From Neobacillus niacini (GTDB lineage: Bacteria > Bacillota > Bacilli > Bacillales > Cytobacillaceae), in contig NZ_JAMBOB010000001.1 of NCBI RefSeq assembly GCF_023715415.1, positions 648,798 to 712,797 on the forward strand: a DNA stretch of 64,000 nucleotides, read 5' to 3'. Of this stretch, positions 16,766-26,490 are shown one piece after another. The translations under genes and the position numbers were made by a program. Below the pieces are notes generated by a model. It was not told the origin of the DNA. It was given only the letters and a program-made list of their open reading frames with translations, and searched no databases. How positions within the stretch are numbered: the first letter of the stretch is position 1; every line of letters starts with the position of its first letter.

Positions 16766-17062
16766 ATGTTAATTTCAATTGATGAAAAAGCTGCAAAGTG
16801 GTTTACAAATGAATTCGAGATCAATACCGTAAGAATGTTTCCACAATACAGTGGTTTTGGTGAAAAACACAAGGGCTTTAGTCTTGCATTTTCAGCAGAG
16901 GCACCAACAAATGTTGGCTTTACGAAAGAAATGAATGGGATTAACTTCTATGTAGAAGGAAATGATGTATGGTTCTTCGAGGATACTGAAACCTGCCTAT
17001 CCTTTAACGATGAAATAAATGAAATTCAAATAACTTTTAAGGAAACTATGGCTATAAACTAG
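16766..17062 (+). CDS. HesB/IscA-fold protein (YneR-like)
   Basis: A 98-residue soluble protein beginning MLISIDEKAAKWFTNEF and containing the HesB-like segment around FSLAFSAEAPTNVGF and GINFYVEGNDVWFFED. This resembles the YneR branch of the iron-sulphur biosynthesis superfamily. Canonical IscA proteins need three Cys; only one Cys (near residue 79) is present, so cluster binding in the usual way is unlikely. The ribosome site is weak (GGTTGGTG). A clean terminator follows, so the gene is alone. Family assignment is from overall pattern, not from a motif with catalytic meaning. Confidence 0.6.
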   Translation: MLISIDEKAAKWFTNEFEINTVRMFPQYSGFGEKHKGFSLAFSAEAPTNVGFTKEMNGINFYVEGNDVWFFEDTETCLSFNDEINEIQITFKETMAIN

Positions 17063-17083
17063 TTTTCCTCCATCTAACAACTT

Positions 17084-17117
17084 AGGACAGCCATCTTAAT
17101 TGGCTGTCCTTTTTCCT
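17084..17117 (+). terminator. Terminator of the HesB-like gene
   Basis: Perfect 10-bp stem AGGACAGCCA / TGGCTGTCCT with a 7-base loop, then T5. Confidence 0.85.
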
Positions 17118-17230
17118 TTGCTTATTACTATTCCAATCAATATAAATTGTATAACCAACTACATATTAAAATTGTTTGTAACCTTGCTAACTTATTTTTT
17201 CTGAAAATTAGCAATAAATTGTGAACTATG

Positions 17231-17272
17231 TTGCAATAATATTAAATTAGATCTATAATGAAAGCGCTCACC
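17231..17272 (+). promoter_or_regulatory. Sigma-A promoter with cre-like site for the orphan F0 cluster
   Basis: TTGCAA (17231-17236), 17 bases, TATAAT (17254-17259). TGAAAGCGCTCACC (17259-17272) overlaps the start region and matches the left half of the CcpA cre consensus TGAAAGCGCTTTCA, with three mismatches on the right. Carbon control is possible, not shown. Confidence 0.6.
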
Positions 17273-17327
17273 TAGTACATATTTCCTAGTGTTTAAGCAG
17301 TAAAGCTTAATTTAACCTACTATATGA

Positions 17328-18056
<729 letters not shown>

Positions 18057-18057
18057 T

Positions 18058-18243
18058 GGCTGTGTTAAAGGATACTGTTGATTTATTGAACCTGTTGATT
18101 GGAGCGGAAGGGCGCTTGACTCCTGCGGGATGAACGAGCTGAGTGAGACCCCGCAGGAGCGAAGCTTCGAGGAGGCTCACGGGCGAGCCTGCGGAAAGCA
18201 TAGCGCCCTGGAGCGCAAATCAACAGACTAGTTTAACACAGCC
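18058..18243. mobile_element. MITE-like element copy 1 (186 bp)
   Basis: Ends GGCTGTGTTAAA (18058-18069) and TTTAACACAGCC (18232-18243) are perfect 12-bp inverted repeats. The direct repeat AACATAAT (18050-18057 and 18244-18251) is an 8-bp target duplication. The interior is GC-rich and self-complementary (CTCCTGCGGG with CCCGCAGGAG; GTTGATT with AATCAAC) and has no ORF of its own. A 169-bp copy lies at 48896. Copy 1 has an extra 17 bases near its left end made by partial repetition of GTTGATT. Confidence 0.85.
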
Positions 18244-18311
18244 AACATAATAATAAGAAAGTAATAGTGGAAAGCAAACCAATACAATGAAAGGAAAGGA
18301 GTTGAATTATT

Positions 18312-18698
18312 TTGGGTGATATTACACTGTTCGGACTTCCCATCTCTTTAGGAACCATGATTTACCAAGCTCTTATTTTTACTGTTTTAGTCTTTATATT
18401 AAAGAAACTTGTTTTCAAAAAGTTAGTTGGTGTCTTGGATAGTAGAAAACAACATATTGAAAATCAGCTTCAATTAACCGAACAATATAAGCTGGAAGCA
18501 GAGAAAAATCTGGAACTCAGTGCCGAAGTTCTTAACCAAGCTAGAAAAGACGCCAGGGAAATCATGAGGCATAGTGAACACGAGGCCAAATTAATGATTT
18601 TGGACGCAAAAGCACAGGCTAAAGATATACAGAAGGAAGTGAAAGAGGATGCATTCCGTTCCCAATCATTTATGCATAAAGATAGTAAGGGGGCGTAA
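18312..18698 (+). CDS. atpF: Short F0 subunit b-like protein
   Basis: 128 residues, against about 170 for a normal Bacillus b subunit. One membrane helix (about 12-33) leads into a basic turn (KKLVFKKLVGVLDSRK) and a long charged helix (about 45-113), as in b. The C-terminal part that contacts F1 through delta is missing, replaced by a short polar tail. The gene opens with TTG at 18312 after AAGGAG about ten bases away. It stops three bases before the AtpZ-fusion gene, so the two are coupled. Assignment to the b family is from architecture and neighbours; a stator function without F1 is unproven. Confidence 0.75.
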   Translation: MGDITLFGLPISLGTMIYQALIFTVLVFILKKLVFKKLVGVLDSRKQHIENQLQLTEQYKLEAEKNLELSAEVLNQARKDAREIMRHSEHEAKLMILDAKAQAKDIQKEVKEDAFRSQSFMHKDSKGA

Positions 18699-18701
18699 AA
18701 T

Positions 18702-19667
18702 ATGAGACACAAGTTTACTAAATACTTAGGCAGAGTATCGGAGAACCTTGAATTGGGTTTTGAAGAAAAATTTATTTACGTTCATTACACAAAAGGAAAA
18801 ACAGAGAAAACGGCATGTATTTTAAAAAATAATGATAAAACAAAGAGTGAATACTTAGAGTCCTTCTTCGAAGAAAACAAGGTATCTGAAGAAATGAAAA
18901 AGGAGGTTAGAAAATTTCTTAACAATGAAAAGAATTTTAACAATCAACATTGGAACGAGTTTTCAAACTTTTTAATGAAGGCCCTTTCATTAAATATGGT
19001 ATTTGGGTTAACAATTGCCTTAACGATCTTTGGGTTTTATAAACTTGGCTCTTTCTTAGATACCCAATACGGTTTTCAACCGTGGTTAACTGTTATATTT
19101 ACTTTTATTGGAATAGCTATTGGAGGACTCACAGGGTACGTAATGGTGCAAAAGTATTTTAAAAAACCTGATAAAGATACTTCTCAGGAAGAGTATGGCA
19201 TACAAAGAGAACAAACTAAAACGAATGACTATCCGATAATTGATGTCACCATAGATCAAGTTCGAAAAGCTGTGAGACAATTTTCAGATAATCTGCCAAA
19301 AGGTGTATACCGTACGATAATTGTCCAGGATGATAACAGCATCGATTTTAAACAACTGACAAATATTTTAGGTGGGATTCCCTCTAAGAAGTATTATATG
19401 TCTAAGGAAACCTATGATCTTTTTGAGGAAAAGGACAAGAAAATCCCTGCAGAAATGGACATGGTACAAAAAGCAGTAGACTTGTTTGTAAAGGAACGTA
19501 AGGAATACCCGATGCTGCGCTTTGACCCAAATCGGAGAGTTAACTATTACCAATTACTTCAAGAAAGTTATTTGAAATCTGCCCCTGAAACACAGTTTTA
19601 TATCACGGAACTAGATGGGCTTATTACGCATATTAGACCTGAAACGAGGAAAATGGAAAACTCCTAA
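18702..19667 (+). CDS. AtpZ/AtpI-like membrane domain fused to N- and C-terminal soluble domains
   Basis: A 321-residue protein. The middle (about 85-153) has two helices with the AtpZ pattern (NMVFGLTIALTIFGFYKLGSFLD, then FIGIAIGGLTGYVMVQKYFKK); AtpZ/AtpI proteins are encoded at the head of atp operons and help assemble the c ring or move Mg2+/Ca2+. Here it is flanked by a charged N-terminal domain (1-84) and a C-terminal domain of about 145 residues, perhaps DUF3939-like (a guess from memory). The ATG follows AGGGGGCG three bases after the b-like gene. Normal AtpZ proteins are about 70-100 residues, so the fusion is unusual. A terminator closes the operon at the stop codon. Confidence 0.65.
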   Translation: MRHKFTKYLGRVSENLELGFEEKFIYVHYTKGKTEKTACILKNNDKTKSEYLESFFEENKVSEEMKKEVRKFLNNEKNFNNQHWNEFSNFLMKALSLNMVFGLTIALTIFGFYKLGSFLDTQYGFQPWLTVIFTFIGIAIGGLTGYVMVQKYFKKPDKDTSQEEYGIQREQTKTNDYPIIDVTIDQVRKAVRQFSDNLPKGVYRTIIVQDDNSIDFKQLTNILGGIPSKKYYMSKETYDLFEEKDKKIPAEMDMVQKAVDLFVKERKEYPMLRFDPNRRVNYYQLLQESYLKSAPETQFYITELDGLITHIRPETRKMENS

Positions 19668-19688
19668 CAATGATAGGAGTTTTTTTTT
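19657..19688 (+). terminator. Terminator of the orphan F0 cluster
   Basis: AAAACTCCTA pairs with TAGGAGTTTT, followed by T8; the stop codon lies in the left arm and loop. Confidence 0.85.
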
Positions 19689-19759
19689 GCTTTTTTTTGC
19701 GATATTGAGATAATAGCATTAGCAATGCATACTTTAGTAAAAAAATGAGGGATTCAAAG

Positions 19760-21016
19760 ATGTCGAGAAAAAAGAATAAATCGAAGCACTTAGCGGCGAT
19801 TTCCTTAGCTGTAATGGGAGTAGGTTTTGTTGTGACATTCCCTTTTCAGGATTCCCTATGGGGAATAATCCTTCAAGGGGGATTTGAAGCAGGGTTGGTC
19901 GGGGGACTTGCTGACTGGTTTGCAGTGACTGCATTATTTCGTCACCCACTAGGTATACCAATACCTCATACAGCACTATTACCAAAAAACCGTAAAAGAA
20001 TTATAGCAGCGATTATTTCAATGCTTGAAAATGATTGGCTGACCAAAGAAAGTATTAGAAAAAAAATATCGAGCATTGCATTTACCGAGAAGCTATATAA
20101 TTTAGCACAAAATTCGCTAAGCGCACAGCATGTGAGAAACGCTGTTGTTAACTTGATAAAACATTTACTTCATTCTATTGATAGTAAAAAACTGGCACCC
20201 ATAATCACAGAAGAATTGAAAGTAAAGCTTAAAGATATAGACGTAAGTAACTACCTTCCCCTAGCCATTGATCAACTGCTAAATAGGAAGTATGATGAAA
20301 AAGCTCTTGATTTTATCCTTAAGGAAGTAGATGACTGGGCAAAAAAAGAAAGTACTAAGGATAGACTAGGCAGGATGGCAGTAGATGCACTTGAAAATAT
20401 CAAAGCAGATGGTTTTATGCAATTTGCACTTAAATCATTTACGAATATTGTCAATGAGGAAAAGTTAGGGAGTATTCTTCAGGGTCTTATTCAAAAAGGA
20501 GTAAAAAGTTTTAGTGACCCTTTTAATCAAAATAGGCAAACCTTACTATTTCATATAAACACAAAACTGCAAGATATTAAATCCGATGAAAATCTTGCTG
20601 CGGAATTAAATACCATAAAGGAACAAATGATTTCAGAATGGCAGTTAGAGGATAAAATCACAGAGTTTATTGAACAATTAAAACAAAAGGCTAGTTTCCT
20701 TATCGAAATACCTACCTTTTACGAGGGGTATCTCCTCCCTCTTTTAACAAAGGCACTTGAAAACCTGAAAGCAGATGATGAAAAAGTCAAAGCAATTGAG
20801 ACTTGGATTCAGGATCAAATTTCTATTTTTGTCGATAATAATCATGCTAAAATTGGAAAACTTGTTGAGGAGAACTTAGAAAAACTGGATAATGAAACTC
20901 TTATTGACATGATTGAAAACAATGTTGGTAAGGACCTGCAATGGATCCGCGTAAATGGTGCAGTTTGCGGATTCATGATTGGACTTATCCTAGTTGGATT
21001 GAAATTGATTTTTTAG
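19760..21016 (+). CDS. DUF445 family membrane protein
   Basis: A 418-residue DUF445 protein (relatives include B. subtilis YheB). Hydrophobic N-terminus with two membrane segments around AAISLAVMGVGFVVTF and GIILQGGFEAGLVGGLADWFAVTALFRHPLGIPIPHTALLP, the family signature. A long soluble helical region and a C-terminal membrane helix (VCGFMIGLILVGLKLIF) follow. Function is unknown; the family is often tied to the cell envelope or spore surface. The ATG at 19760 has GAGGG eight bases upstream; an earlier ATG at 19745 has no site. It has its own terminator. Confidence 0.85.
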   Translation: MSRKKNKSKHLAAISLAVMGVGFVVTFPFQDSLWGIILQGGFEAGLVGGLADWFAVTALFRHPLGIPIPHTALLPKNRKRIIAAIISMLENDWLTKESIRKKISSIAFTEKLYNLAQNSLSAQHVRNAVVNLIKHLLHSIDSKKLAPIITEELKVKLKDIDVSNYLPLAIDQLLNRKYDEKALDFILKEVDDWAKKESTKDRLGRMAVDALENIKADGFMQFALKSFTNIVNEEKLGSILQGLIQKGVKSFSDPFNQNRQTLLFHINTKLQDIKSDENLAAELNTIKEQMISEWQLEDKITEFIEQLKQKASFLIEIPTFYEGYLLPLLTKALENLKADDEKVKAIETWIQDQISIFVDNNHAKIGKLVEENLEKLDNETLIDMIENNVGKDLQWIRVNGAVCGFMIGLILVGLKLIF

Positions 21017-21021
21017 TAAAC

Positions 21022-21053
21022 ACGCTATCTTGTATATGCAAGATAGCTTTTTC
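21022..21053 (+). terminator. Terminator of the DUF445 gene
   Basis: GCTATCTTG / CAAGATAGC with a 6-base loop, then T5. Confidence 0.8.
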
Positions 21054-21112
21054 TTATAATAAATACCTTTTATGCACAATCTAGTAGGAATAAACAACAA
21101 GGAGATTTTGCT

Positions 21113-22189
21113 ATGAGAAAATATCTGCTAACCCTATTTGTGATTCTGCTATCCTTTGGCCATCCATTCCATGAAATAGTTCTAGCTTCTAAACCATTTC
21201 AAGAACCCATCAGAGGTATCTATGTAAATGCGCCAAATACAAATAAACCCGTATTCAGCCAGTTGATTTCACTTGTGAATAGTACAGATTTAAACGCAAT
21301 GGTCATTGATATTAAAGATGATTATGGCAATCTTACCTTCATTCCTTCAAAAAAATCGCCCTATTACTCAATTGGCCGTCCATACATTCCAAAACCATCT
21401 TCACTCATGAATACGTTAAAGAAAAATAACATTTATCCAATCGCTAGAATTGTCGTCTTTAAGGATAATGTACTAGCTAATAAGAACCCAAATTTATCCT
21501 ATCAAACCACTAATGGAGTATGGAAAAATGCCCGGGGGGATTCCTTCACTAACCCCTTTCTTAAGGAAGTTTGGGATTATAATATTGGGTTGGCTGTAGA
21601 AGCAGTAAGATTAGGATTCAAAGAAATTCAATTTGATTATGTACGATTCCCTGAGAAGTTTGAAAGGGTGGAAAACCAGCTTGTCTACGATAAATCTGCA
21701 TTTCAAGGGAATAGGGTAACGGCTGTAAGTGAGTTTGTAAAATACGCTAGAGAAAAACTTAAGCCCTACAATGTGAAGGTTTCAGTCGATGTCTTTGGAA
21801 ATGCTACCGTCATTCCTGAAGCATCAGGAATTGGCCAGAATTTCACTACTATTGCCCAGAACGTAGATGTCATTTCTGCGATGATTTATCCAAGTCATTG
21901 GACCGCCATTTTTGGTATTCCAAAGCCCGATTTACAGCCGTATCAACTCGTTGAGGGCTATGCTAAAGTGGAGAATATCAGGCTAAAACAAATCTCCAAT
22001 CCTCCAATATCACGGCCTTGGTTACAGGATTTTACCGCTTCTTGGCTTGGGGCAGGCAATTATAAGGTATATGGGAAGAAAGAAGTCGAAGACCAAATCC
22101 GCGCCTTACATGCTCAGGGAATTAAGGAATATTTATTATGGAATGCCGCTAATATATATACACCAAACGTGGATTACACCCCGTACTGA
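21113..22189 (+). CDS. Secreted putative glycoside hydrolase (DUF4015-type)
   Basis: A 358-residue exported protein with a signal peptide (residues 1-25, cleavage near VLASK). The mature part begins EPIRGIYVNAPNT and has TIM-barrel blocks NAMVIDIKDDYGNLTF, IYPIARIVVFKD, EIQFDYVRFP and VSVDVFGN, the signature of putative glycoside hydrolases of the DUF4015 group. FDYVRFP and DVFG probably line the active site. The substrate is unknown; a polysaccharide of the envelope or spore is plausible. The ATG at 21113 follows AAGGAG. It is transcribed alone or with the small membrane gene 110 bases downstream. Confidence 0.8.
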   Translation: MRKYLLTLFVILLSFGHPFHEIVLASKPFQEPIRGIYVNAPNTNKPVFSQLISLVNSTDLNAMVIDIKDDYGNLTFIPSKKSPYYSIGRPYIPKPSSLMNTLKKNNIYPIARIVVFKDNVLANKNPNLSYQTTNGVWKNARGDSFTNPFLKEVWDYNIGLAVEAVRLGFKEIQFDYVRFPEKFERVENQLVYDKSAFQGNRVTAVSEFVKYAREKLKPYNVKVSVDVFGNATVIPEASGIGQNFTTIAQNVDVISAMIYPSHWTAIFGIPKPDLQPYQLVEGYAKVENIRLKQISNPPISRPWLQDFTASWLGAGNYKVYGKKEVEDQIRALHAQGIKEYLLWNAANIYTPNVDYTPY

Positions 22190-22301
22190 GCTCTAAAAAG
22201 TGCTGAAGGCGGTGGTCCTTAATTTAAGGAGAAATGAATAGTAGAAAAAGAAAAAGCAATACTATTTAGGATAAAGTATTTAGATTAAATGAGGTGTTCT
22301 T

Positions 22302-22643
22302 TTGAAATTTCTAGTAATAGGCGCAATTGTAATTGGTGCTGCTGTTTTTTCCTTATTGCCAATTTTATCTGCTTATTTTTTTCAGCCAACTTTAAAAGAC
22401 AGCATCCGATTTAACATATATTTTCTTCCGCTTTCTTTTTTGGGGAACATTGCACTAGCTTGGGGCTTCATTCAAGGGAGTAAAACATTTGGAAATACGG
22501 TCATGCTAGGCGGTATTCAAACTGGGGTAAATGCAATTCTTGTTACCATTTTATCTATAATAGTTTTACGTCAGAACATTTCAGTATACTCCATAATTGG
22601 GATTTTCCTAATTGCTATCGGCGTAATCCTCTTAAATAAATGA
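22302..22643 (+). CDS. Small EamA/SMR-like membrane protein
   Basis: A 113-residue protein with four predicted membrane helices (about 3-27, 38-58, 66-88 and 94-111), the size and layout of half an EamA/drug-metabolite transporter or an SMR protein. The last helices (NAILVTILSIIVLRQNISVYSIIGIFLIAIGVILLN) show the EamA pattern of a helix pair ending in GV.L. No conserved SMR glutamate is seen in helix 1. It starts with TTG after GAGGTG. It probably works as a dimer; the substrate is unknown. Confidence 0.6.
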   Translation: MKFLVIGAIVIGAAVFSLLPILSAYFFQPTLKDSIRFNIYFLPLSFLGNIALAWGFIQGSKTFGNTVMLGGIQTGVNAILVTILSIIVLRQNISVYSIIGIFLIAIGVILLNK

Positions 22644-22671
22644 CTTAAAAAACATAAAAATAATCATAAAC

Positions 22672-22702
22672 AAAAAAACACCATGGTGATTGGTGTTTTT
22701 TT
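22672..22702. terminator. Bidirectional terminator
   Basis: AACACCA / TTGGTGTT with A7 and T7 flanks, between the small membrane gene and spoVR. Confidence 0.8.
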
Positions 22703-22730
22703 GTGAAGCATTGCCATACACAACTACTTT

Positions 22731-24143
22731 TTACATATACTTCCGATGAACGCCTTTCCCGTCATAAGAAAATAACATTCTACGATCTTCAATCAAGGTC
22801 TCAATATGGACTGGTCTGCCCCATAGCTGCTGGATATATGGCAACACCTTCTCAAGGTATTTCACATCTAATTCTACGCCCTCATACCAATGCTTTAAAT
22901 AAAGTTCACCGTTCTTTAAATAGTCACCATCATTCACGGTAATGTACGGGAACCCTCCATTTACACGCATATTTACTAACTGGTCACGAACATGCTCCCA
23001 TTCCTTATCGACGATTTTATAGTCCCTTCCTTGCTTCTGGAAGAGATACATATCTTCCCTCATCACAAGGTCTTTGTTTAAATAATTCCGTAAAAAGGAT
23101 ATATCTGATTCCACTTCACGAACCTCAAACATCTTTTCACGGCCAGAGCCTGGGATAACTCCTCTTCTAATCATCTCTTCTGTTGGATTATTATAACGCT
23201 CTTCAATGTCTTCAAATATCTTAATTCCTAGGTAATAAGGATTTATTCCGGTCTTTGACGGCTGTACAACCCCTGCGTTTAATTTTGCAAATTCGATTGC
23301 TTCTCCGCTCGTCAAATCCATCTCTCGGATGATTCTCTGGTGCCAATATGACGCCCAGCCTTCGTTCATGATTTTCGTTTCTAACTGCGGCCAGAAATAA
23401 AGCATTTCCTCACGCATCATCGTTAATATATCTCGCTGCCAATCCGTCAGTTCCCTGCTATAGGTTTCAATAAATAATAATAGGTCCTTTTCCGGTTTTG
23501 GCGGAAATTGTTTCTTTCTTGGCTGACTTGGCTGCTTATTCCCACTATCGTCTAACTTCCATAAATCATCATAAGGAGTCGCAGAAATTTGTGGTGATTC
23601 TTCTTCACTTTCATCTTCCAGTGACCATGCAAGCTTTGGTCTCATTAATGAAGGATCAATATGTTCATCAATGGCCAGTACGGCATCAAGAAAGGTTTCC
23701 ACTTCCTTTTTTCCAAATTGTATCTCATAGGTTCTAATTCTTTCAGCAGTAGCAGCCATGCTTTCAACCATATCTCGTTTGGTATTTTGGAAGCGGACAT
23801 TATTCTTAAAGAAATCACAATGAGCCAGTACATGTGCAACAATTAATTTATTTTGGATAAGTGAATTGGAATCTAATAAGAAGGCATAACATGGATTTGA
23901 ATTGATAACAAGTTCATAAATTTTACTTAATCCTAAATCATAATGAAGCTTCATCTTGTGGAATTGCTTCCCAAAGCTCCAGTGTGAAAATCTGGTAGGC
24001 ATTCCATAGGCACCAAACGTGTAAATGATTTCAGCTGGGCAAATTTCATATCGCATAGGATAAAAATCCAAGCCAAAGCCCCGAGCAATTTCAGTAATTT
24101 CACTAATCGCATATTCTAGAGCTTTGCGATCGTCCCCATTCAT
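22731..24143 (-). CDS. spoVR: SpoVR family sporulation protein
   Basis: A 470-residue soluble protein; B. subtilis SpoVR has 468. SpoVR is involved in spore cortex formation, and the E. coli homologue YcgB belongs to a regulon with YeaG/YeaH, homologues of the PrkA and YhbH encoded later in this window. Recognisable blocks are [35 protein letters not shown] and [15 protein letters not shown]. The ATG at 24143 has AGGGGGA seven bases upstream; a nearer ATG at 24149 is too close to the site. Expression in the mother cell is expected from the family. Confidence 0.92.
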   Translation of the reverse strand: MNGDDRKALEYAISEITEIARGFGLDFYPMRYEICPAEIIYTFGAYGMPTRFSHWSFGKQFHKMKLHYDLGLSKIYELVINSNPCYAFLLDSNSLIQNKLIVAHVLAHCDFFKNNVRFQNTKRDMVESMAATAERIRTYEIQFGKKEVETFLDAVLAIDEHIDPSLMRPKLAWSLEDESEEESPQISATPYDDLWKLDDSGNKQPSQPRKKQFPPKPEKDLLLFIETYSRELTDWQRDILTMMREEMLYFWPQLETKIMNEGWASYWHQRIIREMDLTSGEAIEFAKLNAGVVQPSKTGINPYYLGIKIFEDIEERYNNPTEEMIRRGVIPGSGREKMFEVREVESDISFLRNYLNKDLVMREDMYLFQKQGRDYKIVDKEWEHVRDQLVNMRVNGGFPYITVNDGDYLKNGELYLKHWYEGVELDVKYLEKVLPYIQQLWGRPVHIETLIEDRRMLFSYDGKGVHRKYM

Positions 24144-24230
24144 AGCCATTCCCCCTTTTCCTCTTACCACAATGTATGAAGAAAAACCGGGAATGATGAA
24201 ACAAGATGTAAAAAACAGCAAGTCTTCTGC

Positions 24231-25217
24231 TTATTTTCGCTTTTTTAAGTTCTTTGCTTCTTTTGCAAGAGTAAGACCTACATATTTATTTCTTTCCCAC
24301 TCTGTTTTAAAGACTGATAAAGGCGGGGAAGTTTCACCAACTAGAGGACTAACCTCAATCGTCATTGCCGGACGATGATAGGTAGTAATAAACCAATCCG
24401 TAAAGCCTCCCCCAGTGGCATGTTTAGGTGGTTTTGCTAATGGATAACCGGTCAATGTTGAAATTTTCTTTGCAATCTTTTTGTCACGTTTAAGGTGCTT
24501 GCCATTTTTATAATTCCAAAAAATCTCTCTACCAGCCGAATGATAAGCAACAGCAATTTCAGGATCAATGTCGTGAATAAATGCTGTTACTGCCTTTATT
24601 TCTTTTGCGGCTAGTGGCCTCTTCCCCTTATAAAATTGGTAAAAGGGAACTGGCGGACCATCGGTAAGTTCCTTCCACCCCGCTGGATATTGTCTATTTA
24701 AATCAATGCCGATTCCATTCGCTTTCCAGCGCTCAAAGTTCTCTAAACCACCATTCATGGACACCAGCGCTTTCAAATGCTTTTTAGGGAACAGGTTAAG
24801 TTTATTTTGTTGGATGGTCACACCGTCTGGATTGAGCATAGGAATAAACCAGATGGATACATCATTTAATATATCAGTTGAAATCATCCCAAATTCTCTT
24901 TTCCTTTGATACAAATCTGCATACACTTCAAGTTTCTCCATTAAAAGCATACTTGTTATCCATTCACGTCCATGATGGGCTCCAATTAAAACGATATTCT
25001 TCTTTCCTTTTCCAAGCCTTATTGCATAAATGTCTCTTCCAAAATGTGTTTCCCCAATTTTTTTTACTTTTACTGCCCGATATTGATGATTGAGCTTTTC
25101 AAGATCATCCTTCAATTTCTCATAGGTATAAGGGGAATCTGTTTCAACAACTTTAGCCATGGAGACATTTCCAAACTGGAGTGAAAATACCAACATCATA
25201 CATAATAGCTTCTTCAT
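24231..25217 (-). CDS. Secreted M14 zinc carboxypeptidase
   Basis: A 328-residue exported metallopeptidase with a signal peptide (1-21, SMAKV cleavage region). Zinc ligands are visible as HHGRE (His and Glu) and the later His in AVAYHSAGREIFWNY; DLNRQYP is the substrate Arg region, and the catalytic Glu is in MTIEVSP. This is a gamma-D-glutamyl-diamino acid endopeptidase-like M14 enzyme, probably trimming murein peptides. The ATG at 25217 follows an AAAGGAG-type site. It ends 87 bases before the spoVR start on the same strand, so co-transcription is possible. Substrate specificity is inferred from Bacillus relatives. Confidence 0.88.
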   Translation of the reverse strand: MKKLLCMMLVFSLQFGNVSMAKVVETDSPYTYEKLKDDLEKLNHQYRAVKVKKIGETHFGRDIYAIRLGKGKKNIVLIGAHHGREWITSMLLMEKLEVYADLYQRKREFGMISTDILNDVSIWFIPMLNPDGVTIQQNKLNLFPKKHLKALVSMNGGLENFERWKANGIGIDLNRQYPAGWKELTDGPPVPFYQFYKGKRPLAAKEIKAVTAFIHDIDPEIAVAYHSAGREIFWNYKNGKHLKRDKKIAKKISTLTGYPLAKPPKHATGGGFTDWFITTYHRPAMTIEVSPLVGETSPPLSVFKTEWERNKYVGLTLAKEAKNLKKRK

Positions 25218-25368
25218 ACCGGCTCCTTTTCATAACCATTGGCGCTGCTTGTTATACAGGTAAAAGTTGAAAACAGCGCTAGGACGGATTGTCCAACATT
25301 TTCTGTGAAAGTTATCGCCAAAATATCATAAAATAACTTCAACTCCTAGTAAGGAGGAGACAAAACAA

Positions 25369-25620
25369 ATGAATAAAATGGATTATGATCGAGCTTTGTA
25401 TTATACACATCGATCTGAATGGGATAACTTGCTGATACTTATGGTACGAACAAAAGACCAAATTCTATCAAAGAGAATTGAGCATTTCCTGCATGCTTAT
25501 AACTTTGAACGTGACTATTCAGTGATTGAAAAAAGTTTATATTCTTTACTTCGTTATATCGACCATGCTAACGAAACCGTTGAACCTGATAATGAGTTAC
25601 CGATGTATAGTCTTTCCTGA
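25369..25620 (+). CDS. yhdB: YhdB-like small protein
   Basis: An 83-residue soluble protein starting MNKMDYDRALYYTHRSEWDN; the block DYDRALYYTHRSEWDNLLILMVRT is what I recall of the B. subtilis YhdB family, which has about the same length. It is acidic at the C-terminus and has no Cys or membrane helix. Function unknown. The ATG is preceded by AAGGAGGAG. The gene is divergent from the carboxypeptidase and spoVR genes, and yhdB also lies near spoVR in B. subtilis. Confidence 0.65.
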   Translation: MNKMDYDRALYYTHRSEWDNLLILMVRTKDQILSKRIEHFLHAYNFERDYSVIEKSLYSLLRYIDHANETVEPDNELPMYSLS

Positions 25621-25682
25621 AAAATCAAGTGGATACAAGTTTTGTTGAGAAATATTTAACAACCGGCCCAAAGAATTCCACC

Positions 25683-25715
25683 AAAAAACGGCTCCCTCAA
25701 GGAGGAGCCGTTTTC
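25683..25715. terminator. Bidirectional terminator
   Basis: AAAACGGCTCC / GGAGCCGTTTT around an 8-9 base loop, between yhdB and the SDR gene. Confidence 0.8.
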
Positions 25716-25720
25716 TTATG

Positions 25721-26443
25721 TTATGCAATTGTATATTGTTGTACAAGTGGATGTAGTACAATTTCATCTATAAGCATATACTTAGGAGCGGAAGCCATAT
25801 ACACCACAGCGTTTGCTATGTCTTCAACCTTAAGCCAATCCTTTTTTTCCGGTAAACCTTGTGTTGAGTCAGCAAAATAGGTATCAACCATGCCAGGATT
25901 AATGGTACCTACTCTAATTCCATATTCACGTACTTCTTGTGCTACAGAACCCGAAAATCCTTGTACTGCGTATTTTGAAGCTGTATAAGCTGAACCGTTA
26001 GCTATCGTATATCTTGCTACATCAGAAGCTATGGTAATAATCGTTCCTGATTTCCGTTCCTTCATATGAGGAATAACAGCTTTAGTGGCAAGAAACACAC
26101 CTTGTACATTTACTTCAAACACCTTTTTCCACTCTTCAAGGGTTACTTCTTCCGTTAATTTAAAGAATCCGACACCTGCATTATTAACGAGTATATCTAC
26201 GTGTCCATATTCTTCAATCGTTTTCTTGACCACTTGCTGTAAATCTTCTTCTTTTGAAACATCTGCTTGTATCGGAAGAACATGATGGAAACCTATTTTC
26301 TTTAACTCATCTGCAGTTTCTGAAATTTGCGCTGAACTTCCAATTATCGCTAATTTCACTCCTTGCTCTGCAAGTTTAACAGCAATCTCCTTGCCAATTC
26401 CTCTGGAAGCTCCTGTTACAATAGCGATTTGATTTTTTAACAT
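25721..26443 (-). CDS. Short-chain dehydrogenase/reductase (FabG/YoxD-like)
   Basis: A 240-residue Rossmann enzyme using NAD(P)H. The cofactor loop is TGASRGIGK (about 9-17), followed by NNAGVG and the catalytic Ser-Tyr-Lys: Ser in TIASD, then YTASK. It reduces carbonyl groups; it looks like a 3-oxoacyl-ACP reductase of the YoxD type, but the substrate cannot be told. The ATG at 26443 follows AAAGGA nine bases upstream; an ATG six codons earlier has no site. It ends at the terminator shared with yhdB and lies 47 bases after pgcA on the same strand. Confidence 0.8.
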   Translation of the reverse strand: MLKNQIAIVTGASRGIGKEIAVKLAEQGVKLAIIGSSAQISETADELKKIGFHHVLPIQADVSKEEDLQQVVKKTIEEYGHVDILVNNAGVGFFKLTEEVTLEEWKKVFEVNVQGVFLATKAVIPHMKERKSGTIITIASDVARYTIANGSAYTASKYAVQGFSGSVAQEVREYGIRVGTINPGMVDTYFADSTQGLPEKKDWLKVEDIANAVVYMASAPKYMLIDEIVLHPLVQQYTIA

Positions 26444-26490
26444 GGTTGTAGTTCCTTTCATGTTGATGTACTTAGATGATTAATGACAAA

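Noticed and set aside
18057..18311. A hidden c subunit gene between the a and b genes
   Set aside because: Both strands were read; the space is a MITE plus about 61 bases, with no hydrophobic hairpin ORF.
22231..22270. An 11-codon ORF after AAGGAGAAATG
   Set aside because: The ribosome site is too close to the ATG and the peptide is too short to judge.
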